A DNA stretch of 64,000 nt, taken from Pirellulaceae bacterium (GTDB lineage: Bacteria > Planctomycetota > Planctomycetia > Pirellulales > Pirellulaceae). Positions 47,272 through 55,458 of this stretch are shown in pieces. Location: positions 5,991-69,990 of the forward strand of contig JAKVBZ010000019.1 in NCBI GenBank assembly GCA_022448645.1. The letters run 5' to 3'. Under the pieces are notes generated by a model. The model saw only the letters and a list, made by a program, of their open reading frames with translations. It did no database searches and had not been told where the DNA came from. The position numbers and the translations under genes are program-made. Within the stretch, counting starts at the first letter, position 1. Every line of letters begins with the position of its first letter.

Positions 47272-47300
47272 ATCCTGTGAATAAACGAGATTCACAGGAT
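47272..47300. repeat. Perfect 11-base hairpin
   Basis: ATCCTGTGAAT (47272-47282), 7-base loop AAACGAG, ATTCACAGGAT (47290-47300). It lies between two convergent genes. The tail on either side is not T-rich, so it is a stable stem without the classic terminator signature. Confidence 0.65.
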
Positions 47301-47444
47301 TTACGTGGTGGCGATAGTTTAGGTTTCCGTGTTCAGGTTGCATGTCTTTAACGGGACCTACTTGAAATTCAGGCACTCAATGCTTGAAACGAGTCGTCAT
47401 GAAATTTACCCTAGGATGCCTTGGTTTTTGCATTCCGGGGACTC

Positions 47445-48479
47445 CTACACCAAGCTTTTGAGAATCTCCCAGGTGGCGTCTGGCAACTCGATCCCGTTTG
47501 CTTCCCGATCGATGCGATTACGGTGTTCGAATTCGCCGGGCGCGAATACTTCTTTGAATCCGGGGGCTGGGGGAGTATTTTTGACGTGTTCGGCCAGGGT
47601 GCTGACCTGGTCCAGGAATGTGTCGAGAGACGTCAATTGAGCTACATCGATGGCCAGCATCGTTACGCCGTGATCCGGAGGACTATTGGGGTCGACGTCA
47701 GGGCGAACGCAGCCTGCTCCACTGAGTCCTCCGGCCAGCACGTCTACCATGCAAGAAAGCCCAAATCCTTTGTGTGCTGCCACCCCACCCATGGGAAGTA
47801 CCGCAGCTCCTAGGGAAGCATAGAGGTCGGCTGGGTTCGTGGTGACATTCCCTTCTCCGTCCCGTAGCCAACCTTCTGGAATTGACTGGCCGCTTTCTTT
47901 GTAGTGGCGGATTTTTCCTTCTGGTACGACCGACGTGCTGATATCGAGAATCAGTGGGAAGCTGTCTCGTCTGGGTGCCCCAATGGCGAGCGGATTAGTG
48001 CCAAGTCGCTTTCCCAGTCCACCAAATGGTGCTACCCATTGCCCATTTCCACCACCGTTGACAAACATGGCACCGATCATCTGTTGTTCTGCAGCCAGAG
48101 AGACGAAGTGTCCCAACCGTCCGGTATGATTAACGCGTGAGGCAGTGACGATGCTCACGCCGCCCGCTTCACGAGCTTTATCCATGGCTATCCGCATAGC
48201 CATATCGGCGGCGACTTGACCGAAGGCGTTTTTAGCGTCCAGGGAGGCGGAACCCGCAGTTTCTGCAATCGTCGAGCATTTTGTGCCAGAAACGATGACA
48301 CCTTTTTGCATTTCAGCAACGTACTGCGCCACTCGGATCACACCGTGCGAATCATGTCCGGCCAAATTGGATTCGACTAAATGATTCCCGACAACGTCAG
48401 CATCTTCCGATGTCGCGCCACCTTTTATTAGTGCTTGAATAGAGGTTTCACGTAACTGTTGATGTGAAATGTTTGGCAT
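47445..48479 (-). CDS. Ldh2-family malate/lactate-type dehydrogenase
   Basis: 344 residues. The fold of the LDH2/MDH2 family (unrelated to Rossmann dehydrogenases) is recognisable: NLAGHDSHGVIRV, VTASRVNHTGRLGHF, GTNPLAIGAPR, LDISTSVVPEGKI and HKGFGLSCMVDVLAGGLSGAG. NAD(P)-dependent oxidation of a 2-hydroxy acid such as malate, lactate or ureidoglycolate is expected; the substrate cannot be set from sequence. ATG at 48479. Apparently monocistronic. Confidence 0.9.
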   Translation of the reverse strand: MPNISHQQLRETSIQALIKGGATSEDADVVGNHLVESNLAGHDSHGVIRVAQYVAEMQKGVIVSGTKCSTIAETAGSASLDAKNAFGQVAADMAMRIAMDKAREAGGVSIVTASRVNHTGRLGHFVSLAAEQQMIGAMFVNGGGNGQWVAPFGGLGKRLGTNPLAIGAPRRDSFPLILDISTSVVPEGKIRHYKESGQSIPEGWLRDGEGNVTTNPADLYASLGAAVLPMGGVAAHKGFGLSCMVDVLAGGLSGAGCVRPDVDPNSPPDHGVTMLAIDVAQLTSLDTFLDQVSTLAEHVKNTPPAPGFKEVFAPGEFEHRNRIDREANGIELPDATWEILKSLV

Positions 48480-48757
48480 TCGTCCTCCGCTTGATTCAAT
48501 GGGTTAGGCCCAGGAAGTAGGTTGGTGTTGTGTCGAAGATAGTCGTTAGTGTGAATATGGTAAGTTGGCCGAACTTAGATTGCGCCGGTTATTGTCTTGC
48601 GTAGGGCATTGTTGGCACAGCGCAAATGTGTCGGGTAAAATCCAAATAGATTGTTCCAGTTTGAATTTTTGTTGGGAAGGAGAAGTTCTTGCTGATCCAT
48701 GACCGTTAACACTAGAGACGCGGCAGAAGTCGCGGACTCCCGTTTCTAAAATCGCTT

Positions 48758-49780
48758 TTAGGCGTCTGTCTGCTGAATTTCAAAGCCAAGGTCGGTGATC
48801 ATCTGGTAGTCTTTGTCCGGCAATTGACCCTTTGTAGTCAAATAGTCCCCGACGAACAAAGAATTGGCTGCGTACAAGGCAAGGGGTTGCAAACTCCTTA
48901 GGTGCATTTCGCGTCCTCCCGCGACCCGGATTTCCCGATCCGGGTTGGCCAAACGAAACAGAGCGAGAATCTTTAAGCAGTAACGTGGATCGAGTTGGCG
49001 GATGCCCTCCAAAGGAGTACCATCGATCGGGTTAAGGAAATTGACGGGGATCGAATGCACACCCAGGTCTCTCAATTGAAGAGCCATGTTGACGATGTCG
49101 CCTTTGGTTTCACCCATTCCCACGATTCCGCCGCTGCACATTTCCATTCCTGCCTGTTTGACGGCCTTCAGCGTGTCAACACGTTCCTGGAACGTATGCG
49201 TGGAACAGATCTGTTCGTAGAACTCGCCACTTGTATTCAGATTGTGATTGACACGGTCGACTCCAGCCTCTTTTAACTGTTGTGCCTGATCCGGAGAGAG
49301 GAGTCCCAGGCAGGCACAGATTTTCAGATCATATTGTTCCTTGATCTCAGACACGACGGAGTTAACTGCGTCGAGTTCCTTTTGGCTAGGGCTGCGAGCC
49401 GATATTACGATACAGTAGGTTTTGGCTTGACGCTGAGCCGCTTCATGAGCCCCTTTCAACAACTGCTCACGATTGAGAAGATTGTATTTGGGGATGCTGG
49501 CATTGGATATTTTAGATTGAGAACAATAGGCGCAGTCTTCAGGGCACAATCCGCTCTTGGCGTTCATTAAAAAATATAGCTGAACTTTATTTCCGAAATG
49601 TGTCTTGCGGAGGACATAGGCTGCATTCAAAAGTTCCAAAACGTCCGTGTCGTTGGATTCGAGAACTTGCACCCCTTCGTCGTAAGTCAATTGGTGGCCG
49701 GCCAGAATCTGTTGGGCTAGTTCTCGCCAGGACGTTACTTGTTGTTCCTGCTGAAAAACAGAACTCGTCGAGCTTGCCAT
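48758..49780 (-). CDS. bioB: Biotin synthase
   Basis: 340 residues from the ATG at 49780; the frame continues to 50008 but the 76 extra codons do not look like protein and the usual BioB length is 320-350. Radical-SAM Cys triplet CPEDCAYCSQ, then YNLLNREQLL, ARSPSQKELDAVN, CACLGLLSPDQ, RVNHNLNTS, CSGGIVGMGET, PVNFLNPIDGTPLEG and VAGGREMHLR are all family marks. It inserts sulfur into dethiobiotin. No other biotin gene is in the window. Confidence 0.96.
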   Translation of the reverse strand: MASSTSSVFQQEQQVTSWRELAQQILAGHQLTYDEGVQVLESNDTDVLELLNAAYVLRKTHFGNKVQLYFLMNAKSGLCPEDCAYCSQSKISNASIPKYNLLNREQLLKGAHEAAQRQAKTYCIVISARSPSQKELDAVNSVVSEIKEQYDLKICACLGLLSPDQAQQLKEAGVDRVNHNLNTSGEFYEQICSTHTFQERVDTLKAVKQAGMEMCSGGIVGMGETKGDIVNMALQLRDLGVHSIPVNFLNPIDGTPLEGIRQLDPRYCLKILALFRLANPDREIRVAGGREMHLRSLQPLALYAANSLFVGDYLTTKGQLPDKDYQMITDLGFEIQQTDA

Positions 49781-50143
49781 CAGGGCAGATGCCTTTCTGC
49801 TGGTGAAGGGTTCAGGTTTGTTTCCCGTCCGGCCGAAGACGCTAGCGTCATATTGTTGCCGGTGTCTTGAACTTGGGGGGCTCTGTGCTGTTGAAAGTTG
49901 CCGAATTCGTAGGGAAATCAAACTGATCGTTACGTTTCGATGCCCGAGGCTTCTCTCGATAGAAAACATCGGACACCACCAGTATGGCAGGACAGGCGAT
50001 TTGAGCAACCCGAAACGGAGCTTTCATTCGTGTTGTTTTCATCCCTTGAACTTGGCAAGCAGCCTGACTTTAGCGACAATAGAAACCTTGAGGCCAGCAC
50101 GAGAGGGACGTGTCAGGAAGGCCGCCTGAAAAGTGAGAGTCGT
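49781..50143. promoter_or_regulatory. Divergent region between bioB and the PSP1-like gene
   Basis: 363 bases between the chosen starts of divergent genes. Both genes have frames that extend into it, but neither extension looks like protein. No promoter could be assigned by eye. Confidence 0.35.
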
Positions 50144-50701
50144 ATGCTGAGAACCTATCTTGTCCGTGTAGGGGCGTTTGGCCACGTGGGCCGCTTTCGT
50201 GCGGTGGACCCCGGTCGATTTCTGCGCACTAGCCGGGTGGTTTGTCGGACACGGCGAGGATTGGAAGTTGGCGAAGTATTGGCCGAAGAACCGTCGGTTT
50301 CTGTGGACGAATGCGACGGGTCGTTGCTGCGTCGTATGACGGTGGAAGACGACTTGTTGTTGGCTCGTTTGGATCGCTATCGTGACGACGCTTACGCTGC
50401 CTGTGTGCAAGAACTACAGGAGCAGTCTCTGGACGCTCAATTGATGGATGTCGAACATTTGTTCGATGGCCAGTCGATCTATTTTTACTTTTTAGGTGAG
50501 GTGAACGAGCAGATTGAGGCAATCACTTCGGAACTTGCTGGGGTCTATGAATCCCAGGTGCAGATTCGGCGGTTTACAGACAATGTGATTGCCGGTTGTG
50601 GGCCTGGATGTGGTACGGAAGACGCTGCCAACGGCTGCGGAACCGACTGCGGGTCGTGTGCTATTGTGGGAGCGTGTTCGAGCTCCAAAGAAAGTCGATA
50701 A
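50144..50701 (+). CDS. PSP1/RicT-like protein with Cys-rich tail
   Basis: 185 residues from the ATG at 50144 ([18 protein letters not shown]). The PSP1 C-terminal domain is visible: [40 protein letters not shown] and [16 protein letters not shown]. The last 30 residues hold seven or eight Cys in [16 protein letters not shown] and GAC patterns, suitable for an iron-sulfur cluster; in Bacillus RicT is part of an Fe-S-containing complex affecting RNA processing. That role is inferred only by family. The frame is open to 49940 but the upstream part is not protein-like. Confidence 0.8.
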   Translation: MLRTYLVRVGAFGHVGRFRAVDPGRFLRTSRVVCRTRRGLEVGEVLAEEPSVSVDECDGSLLRRMTVEDDLLLARLDRYRDDAYAACVQELQEQSLDAQLMDVEHLFDGQSIYFYFLGEVNEQIEAITSELAGVYESQVQIRRFTDNVIAGCGPGCGTEDAANGCGTDCGSCAIVGACSSSKESR

Positions 50702-50961
50702 ATCACGACGATCCGACGGGACACGAATTTGTTAACCTATTTGAGAGCATGTGTCCCAAGTTGGGATTCGACTTTAACGCCGAGGCGGTCGAGTATCTAA
50801 TCGAGAAGCACTACCGTGCTGTGAATCGACCATTCCGTTGCTGCCAGCCACGTGAACTCCTAATGCAGATTCGCAACTTTTGCAACTTCCAGCAAAAAAA
50901 ATGTGAGATTAGGTGCGAATACTTCGATTTTGCGGTCGAGAATTATTTCACCGTGATGTGA
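50701..50961 (+). pseudogene. Remnant of a AAA-ATPase-like gene, C-terminal part only
   Basis: Directly after the PSP1-like stop, in another frame, an uninterrupted stretch reads [20 protein letters not shown], then [39 protein letters not shown] and [14 protein letters not shown] before a stop. There is no plausible start codon or ribosome site for it. Its character is that of the C-terminal lid of a planctomycete AAA-type ATPase (recognised from memory, not searched). The missing N-terminal ATPase suggests a deletion at the junction with the PSP1-like gene. Confidence 0.6.
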
Positions 50962-50992
50962 AGCTTTGCATGCATCAATGTTAGTCACCAGG

Positions 50993-51565
50993 TTATCGCT
51001 CGACACCGAACTGCAACGTGAGTTGAGGGTTTTCGTGCTCTCCTTCCGGGTTGAGTTCCTTGTGTAGCATGCTGGGCTGGATGTCTCGATTGTTCTGGTA
51101 CTTGTCGCTGGAGTATTCCGTGATGTCTCCACAGATTTCATGGTAAAAGATTTGGCAGATCGGTACGCCCGGATAAATTCGGACCGGTTGGACCGCGAAC
51201 ATCTCTAGAGTCCAAAACCCGGCAAAACCGACGTCGCCAAAACCAGCTGTCACGTGGACGAACAGCCCTAGGCGGCCTACGGACGAACGTCCTTCGATCA
51301 TGGGTACCAAATTATGAGTTTCGGTGCGTTCGGCGGTACGTCCCAGATAGAGTTGGTTGGGACCTAGTACGAGTCCTTCAGGTGGGATGACCATTCGCCG
51401 TACCCGGTTAGGTTTGCGCATGTCCAGGACGACTTCTTCGTATGTTAACAATTCGTCGTGTAATGTCAGATTATAGCTATTCGGATTCAGGTTCCTTTCG
51501 TCGAACGGATCGATCACGATATCGGTGTCCATCTTAGCACAAATCTGTTGGCCGGAAAGAATCAT
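50993..51565 (-). CDS. dcd: dCTP deaminase
   Basis: 190 residues. MILSGQQICAKM, DPFDERNLNPNSYNLTLHDE, EGRSSVGRLGLFVHVTAGFG (catalytic region) and PGVPICQIFYHE are characteristic. It converts dCTP to dUTP for dTTP synthesis; some relatives are bifunctional dCTP deaminase/dUTPases, which cannot be settled here. ATG at 51565. Confidence 0.95.
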   Translation of the reverse strand: MILSGQQICAKMDTDIVIDPFDERNLNPNSYNLTLHDELLTYEEVVLDMRKPNRVRRMVIPPEGLVLGPNQLYLGRTAERTETHNLVPMIEGRSSVGRLGLFVHVTAGFGDVGFAGFWTLEMFAVQPVRIYPGVPICQIFYHEICGDITEYSSDKYQNNRDIQPSMLHKELNPEGEHENPQLTLQFGVER

Positions 51566-51714
51566 GACTAGCTTGCGTCCTGTAGGTGAGTAGTTCGAGA
51601 AATAAAAACTCTACATCGAATTTAGCTGGGGTAATCCGTTCGTATGGGATTCATTATTGGAAAGGTTAGGCGGTGATGTGTTAGGTGTTCTAGTACGGTT
51701 GTGGACGATGCGAT

Positions 51715-52365
51715 TCATCCATTGAGTACTCCGACTTGGGGGCAAAATCGAAGCATGCGACAACGATCACAGGCTGGCTTCCTGGCCATGCAGACCTGCC
51801 GGCCGTGATGGATCATGCGATGCGAAAAAAGGATCCATTCTTTGCGTGGTAATTGATCCATCAGGTCCCTCTCACATTTGACAGGGTCCTTTTCTGAGGT
51901 GAGTCCTAGGCGTCGGCTGAGTCGCCCCACATGCGTGTCTACGACGACACCTGTCGATAAACCAAAGCCTGTGCCCAACACCACATTGGCTGTTTTACGC
52001 CCTACGCCAGGTAGTTTTACTAAGGCGTCCATATCCTGGGGCACTTCACCGTCGTACCGGTCTACTAATTCCCGACAACAAGCCTTGATGTTTTTAGCTT
52101 TGTTGCGGAAAAATCCAGTACTTTGGATCTCTTTTTCTAGTTGAGGAAGGCGTATGCGAGCGAGATGCGCGGCGGTAGGGTATTTGCGAAATAAGGTTTT
52201 GGTGACGATGTTCACTCGTTGGTCGGTGCACTGCGCCGAAAGGATGGTAGCGACCAAAAGCTGCGTAGGCGATTCATAGTGTAAAGCACATTCAACGTCC
52301 GGATAGTCTCGTCGCAGGGCGCGCAGGACCTTGGAGGCCTGTTTTTTTGCTTCCGAAGAAACCAT
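51715..52365 (-). CDS. nth: Endonuclease III
   Basis: 216 residues from the ATG at 52365. The frame is open to 52599, but the extra residues are low in protein character and the E. coli length (211) fits the internal start. LLVATILSAQCTDQRVN, the helix-hairpin-helix LPGVGRKTANVVLG with the catalytic Lys, VVDTHVGRLSRRLGL with the catalytic Asp, and a C-x6-C-x2-C-x5-C 4Fe-4S loop near the end are present. Removes oxidised pyrimidines from DNA. ATGs at 52464 and 52482 are alternatives. Confidence 0.95.
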   Translation of the reverse strand: MVSSEAKKQASKVLRALRRDYPDVECALHYESPTQLLVATILSAQCTDQRVNIVTKTLFRKYPTAAHLARIRLPQLEKEIQSTGFFRNKAKNIKACCRELVDRYDGEVPQDMDALVKLPGVGRKTANVVLGTGFGLSTGVVVDTHVGRLSRRLGLTSEKDPVKCERDLMDQLPRKEWILFSHRMIHHGRQVCMARKPACDRCRMLRFCPQVGVLNG

Positions 52366-52741
52366 TCCGTGGGGTACCGTCTGCGTCAGAGTGTGAATTT
52401 GCGTCAGAGTCTCAATCTTGGAAGAAAACTCGTCGTCGCACAAAACGTGTGGTGTGCTCAGCATGCTGTTCTGTGTGCCGTTCATTGTCTGGCGAGACGG
52501 CCCACTGTCAAGTGACCCGATGAGGGGGCCTGTTGGCTCGGGGCTTTGGCCTGGGGGGATCTGTTGCATGAGCGACGGTGTCAACCTGGGCAGCCTCATT
52601 ACCTGCCGAGGATTTCTACGTTCGAGTCACGAAATACGCCACCTTGTCCCCACGGCTCGTTCCCAATCTGTCGAAAGGTAATAGTAGCCACTCCTGGACG
52701 GGAGGGTTCCCGGCGGGCCGGGGAAGGATTAAAATCGAAGC

Positions 52742-53134
52742 ATGGAAGATGTCGACTACGATCCGCGTTACCTGCAAGGAATCCAGTATTTTAACGAGTG
52801 CGAATTCTTTGAGGCGCATGAGGTGTGGGAAGAACTCTGGGCTGAATATCAGGGGCCTTCTCGCAAGTTTTACCAAGGATTGATTCAAGCGGCAGTTTGT
52901 CTGCATCATTTCGGAAACGGCAACATCCGAGGTGCTAGAAAACTATACGACAGTTGCCGCAGTCGTTACCTGGATAGCTACCGACCATCGCATCTGGGTC
53001 TTGACTTGGACAGATTTCTAGGAGAGTTGCAGGCATGTTGTCAGGGGATTCTCGATTCGGACGAGGAGTTTCCTGAGATTGAAATCGATCCCGAACTCAT
53101 CCCGGAAATTTACTTGGCGCCACCAGCTTCCTAG
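52742..53134 (+). CDS. DUF309 family protein
   Basis: 130 residues, helical. YLQGIQYFNECEFFEAHEVW and ELWAEYQGPSRKFYQGLIQA match DUF309, a family of small helical proteins of unknown function with a conserved FEAHE motif. ATG at 52742 gives a clean start. It is divergent from nth and followed by folE after 112 bases. Confidence 0.87.
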   Translation: MEDVDYDPRYLQGIQYFNECEFFEAHEVWEELWAEYQGPSRKFYQGLIQAAVCLHHFGNGNIRGARKLYDSCRSRYLDSYRPSHLGLDLDRFLGELQACCQGILDSDEEFPEIEIDPELIPEIYLAPPAS

Positions 53135-53246
53135 GACTGGGTTGGCAGCGTATCGACTCAATTTGCAATGTGGCAATTGAGTGAAATAACGATTTTTCTT
53201 GTCAATACACTAAATCGCTAAAATAACCTTTGGGGATGTTTGTTCT

Positions 53247-53906
53247 ATGGCCGAGACGCTTCCACTAGAAACAGGTAGTCTTGACGGAGAATTGGACGAC
53301 CTTGAAACGGATCACGAAAGTACAGCCAAGAACCTTCCCCCGGTCGACATGGCTCGTATCGAAAAAGCCGTACGTGAAATTTTGTCCGCTGTGGGAGAAG
53401 ATCCAGACCGGGAAGGGCTCTTGGAAACGCCGGCGCGTGTGGCACGAATGTACGCCGAGCTGTTCAGCGGGCTGCGAGAAGATCCGCGGCGGCATTTGAA
53501 AAAATTCTTTGGTGAGAAGTACGACGAGGTGGTGCTTGTTCGAGACATAAGTTTCAACAGCACGTGCGAACATCATCTATTGCCATTCATGGGGCGAGCG
53601 CATATCGGTTATCTGCCCGACGGCAAGGTGGCTGGACTTAGTAAACTGGCCCGTGTGGTAGAAGTCATTTCACGCCGTCCGCAGGTTCAAGAACGTATGA
53701 CGGAGCAGATTGCCAATTTGTTGGAGCAAGAGCTGAAAGCGAAGGGAGTCGCAGTGGTTGTCGAAGCGACACATACTTGCATGACGATTCGTGGTGTTCG
53801 AAAACCAGGGTCCCTTTGTGTCACCTCGGCGATGAAGGGGCTGTTTCGCTCAAACCTGTCCACCCGCTCGGAAGTCATGCAGCTCATTTACGGTGAACGA
53901 AGGTAA
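53247..53906 (+). CDS. folE: GTP cyclohydrolase I
   Basis: 219 residues. After a 35-residue acidic N-terminus the enzyme begins; [20 protein letters not shown] supplies zinc ligands Cys and His, followed by [20 protein letters not shown] and [14 protein letters not shown]. It makes dihydroneopterin triphosphate from GTP for folate or other pterins. No Shine-Dalgarno is visible at the ATG. Confidence 0.96.
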   Translation: MAETLPLETGSLDGELDDLETDHESTAKNLPPVDMARIEKAVREILSAVGEDPDREGLLETPARVARMYAELFSGLREDPRRHLKKFFGEKYDEVVLVRDISFNSTCEHHLLPFMGRAHIGYLPDGKVAGLSKLARVVEVISRRPQVQERMTEQIANLLEQELKAKGVAVVVEATHTCMTIRGVRKPGSLCVTSAMKGLFRSNLSTRSEVMQLIYGERR

Positions 53907-54004
53907 GCTTCGTTGGTCGGCTGCCAAGAACGTAACTGCAATTGCTGCCTTGCGGTTCCCTAAGAAGCCTTTGGTCTACTCGTGAGTATGACGGAGTTAA
54001 CTGT

Positions 54005-54766
54005 GTGGCGATTCTGACTCAATTCCTTTTTCGACTTGCGCTGGGGTTGGCCTTGGCGATGGCCTGGACTCCGAGCTCGATGGTCACCGCAGGTTTTTTT
54101 CGTGTGCACCTTTATGTTCTACTCGGAATCCACGTTGTGACGACGTTGATTGCAGCGTCGCGGCCGGACATGGCGATGTGGCCGCCTTTGGTAGCCGCTG
54201 TTGCCAGTTACTTGGGATCGGCTGTGTGGCTTTACGAATGGCCGCGTGCTGGCAAGTTTTGCCTGTACTTGGTGGCGCTTGCGTCGTTTTTGGGAGCCGT
54301 TCTGGCATGGCCAAGCGGCGCCGAGAAACTGACCGAAACGCTGCGGCCGCTTGTTTGGGCGGATACGCTCACGAGCGGATTAATCATGGGATTGACCACG
54401 GCTGCGATGTTACTCGGTCACTGGTATTTGAATACGCCCACCATGGAGCTTGCTCCCTTGCAGAGATTACTGGGTTTTATGTTTTTTGCATTGTTGTGTC
54501 GCGCGGCGTTCTGCGGCTGGGGGTTGGTCGAACGGGTAAATGAAGCTGCAGTGGAAATCGCGTATGGCGGTCCATGGTATTTCTATGCATTGCGTTGGCT
54601 GTTCGGCTTGTTGGGGACCTTTACGTTGACGGGGATGGCGTGGGCGACACTCAAGGTTCCTAACACGCAGAGTGCGACGGGGATCCTTTATGTGGCCGTG
54701 ATCGCCGTGTTTCTGGGAGAACTGACGTCGCTTCTACTGTCGCTGGGGGCACCTTATCCCGTATGA
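54005..54766 (+). CDS. Multi-pass membrane protein of unknown function
   Basis: 253 residues from a GTG at 54005, chosen because GGAG lies eight bases upstream; the frame is open to a TTG at 53942. Seven or eight hydrophobic segments, few charges, no motif that I recognise (ILTQFLFRLALGLALAMAWT, LTSGLIMGLTTAAMLLGHWY, FMFFALLCRAAFCGWGLVE). The layout is reminiscent of cytochrome- or DoxX-like membrane proteins but there are no conserved haem ligands I can point to. It heads a run of co-directional genes. Confidence 0.7.
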   Translation: MAILTQFLFRLALGLALAMAWTPSSMVTAGFFRVHLYVLLGIHVVTTLIAASRPDMAMWPPLVAAVASYLGSAVWLYEWPRAGKFCLYLVALASFLGAVLAWPSGAEKLTETLRPLVWADTLTSGLIMGLTTAAMLLGHWYLNTPTMELAPLQRLLGFMFFALLCRAAFCGWGLVERVNEAAVEIAYGGPWYFYALRWLFGLLGTFTLTGMAWATLKVPNTQSATGILYVAVIAVFLGELTSLLLSLGAPYPV

Positions 54767-54954
54767 TGAAGGGTGGTTTTGGCGGCTGAGTCATAACCTT
54801 GTGCACGACCCAACGTGTCGTAGTTCGACATGGTCGTATTGGCACTGCGATATCGGACTGCCGAAATAACAAAGAGCAAGGGCTCCATGTCCGGCTACCG
54901 ATTCAGGGACATCCGCACAAGACATTCTGTTTAACACGACCGACCGTACTGCAC

Positions 54955-55458
54955 ATGAACATACGCTTTTCTTGTCCAGCTTGTAGTCAGACCACACGGC
55001 AGGAGCTGCATGTAGGTGTCGATCTGGCTTGCGCGTTGTGTGAGCACCATTGCGTCGTAGATCCAGGCGCTGTGCAAGATAACCGGGTTCACCGATGTGC
55101 AGTCTGCGACAGTACGGAACTCTTCGTGCGGAAAGATTTTCCCCAACGGGTAGGATTGACGATCGTCGCGGTGGGGCTCTTATTAAGTTGTCTTACCTGG
55201 CTCTATTATCTCGTGTGGCAGACGTATGCGATATTGTTCGCATCTGCATTGATCGACGTCCTGCTCTACGTATTGGTAGGAAATGTCTTAGCCTGTTACC
55301 GTTGCCATGCCGAATACCGCGGAACTAATGACGAGGATCATGGTGCGTTTGACCTGGAGGTCCACGAGCGTCATCGTCAGCAAGCAGCACGTCTGAAAGA
55401 CCATCCCCATGAATCAGAATCAGGAGACGATCGAAGCCGATCTGCGGGGATTGCTTGA
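54955..55458 (+). CDS. Zinc-ribbon membrane protein
   Basis: 167 residues from the ATG at 54955. Two N-terminal cysteine pairs (FSCPACSQ, ACALCEHH) plus CAVCDSTELF form zinc-ribbon-like knuckles; two membrane helices follow (LTIVAVGLLLSCLTWLYYLV, AILFASALIDVLLYVLVGN) and then CYRCHAEYRG. The C-terminus is polar. It overlaps the next gene by 50 bases. Small proteins of this layout are common in planctomycetes; function unknown. Confidence 0.7.
   Translation: MNIRFSCPACSQTTRQELHVGVDLACALCEHHCVVDPGAVQDNRVHRCAVCDSTELFVRKDFPQRVGLTIVAVGLLLSCLTWLYYLVWQTYAILFASALIDVLLYVLVGNVLACYRCHAEYRGTNDEDHGAFDLEVHERHRQQAARLKDHPHESESGDDRSRSAGIA

Larger units (their letters stand above)
46775..47444. other. Convergent intergenic region with hairpin and possible gene remnant
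   Basis: 670 bases between the ends of the ZIP and Ldh2-type genes. It holds a perfect 11-base hairpin (47272-47300) and a short minus-strand frame with protein-like character (47127-47246), both listed separately. Nothing else is supported. Confidence 0.4.

Noticed and set aside
49781..50008. N-terminal extension of BioB
   Set aside because: The 76 added residues lack conservation-like character and would make BioB abnormally long.
52366..52599. N-terminal extension of endonuclease III
   Set aside because: Low-complexity start that exceeds the family length; the internal ATG fits better, though a shorter extension cannot be excluded.
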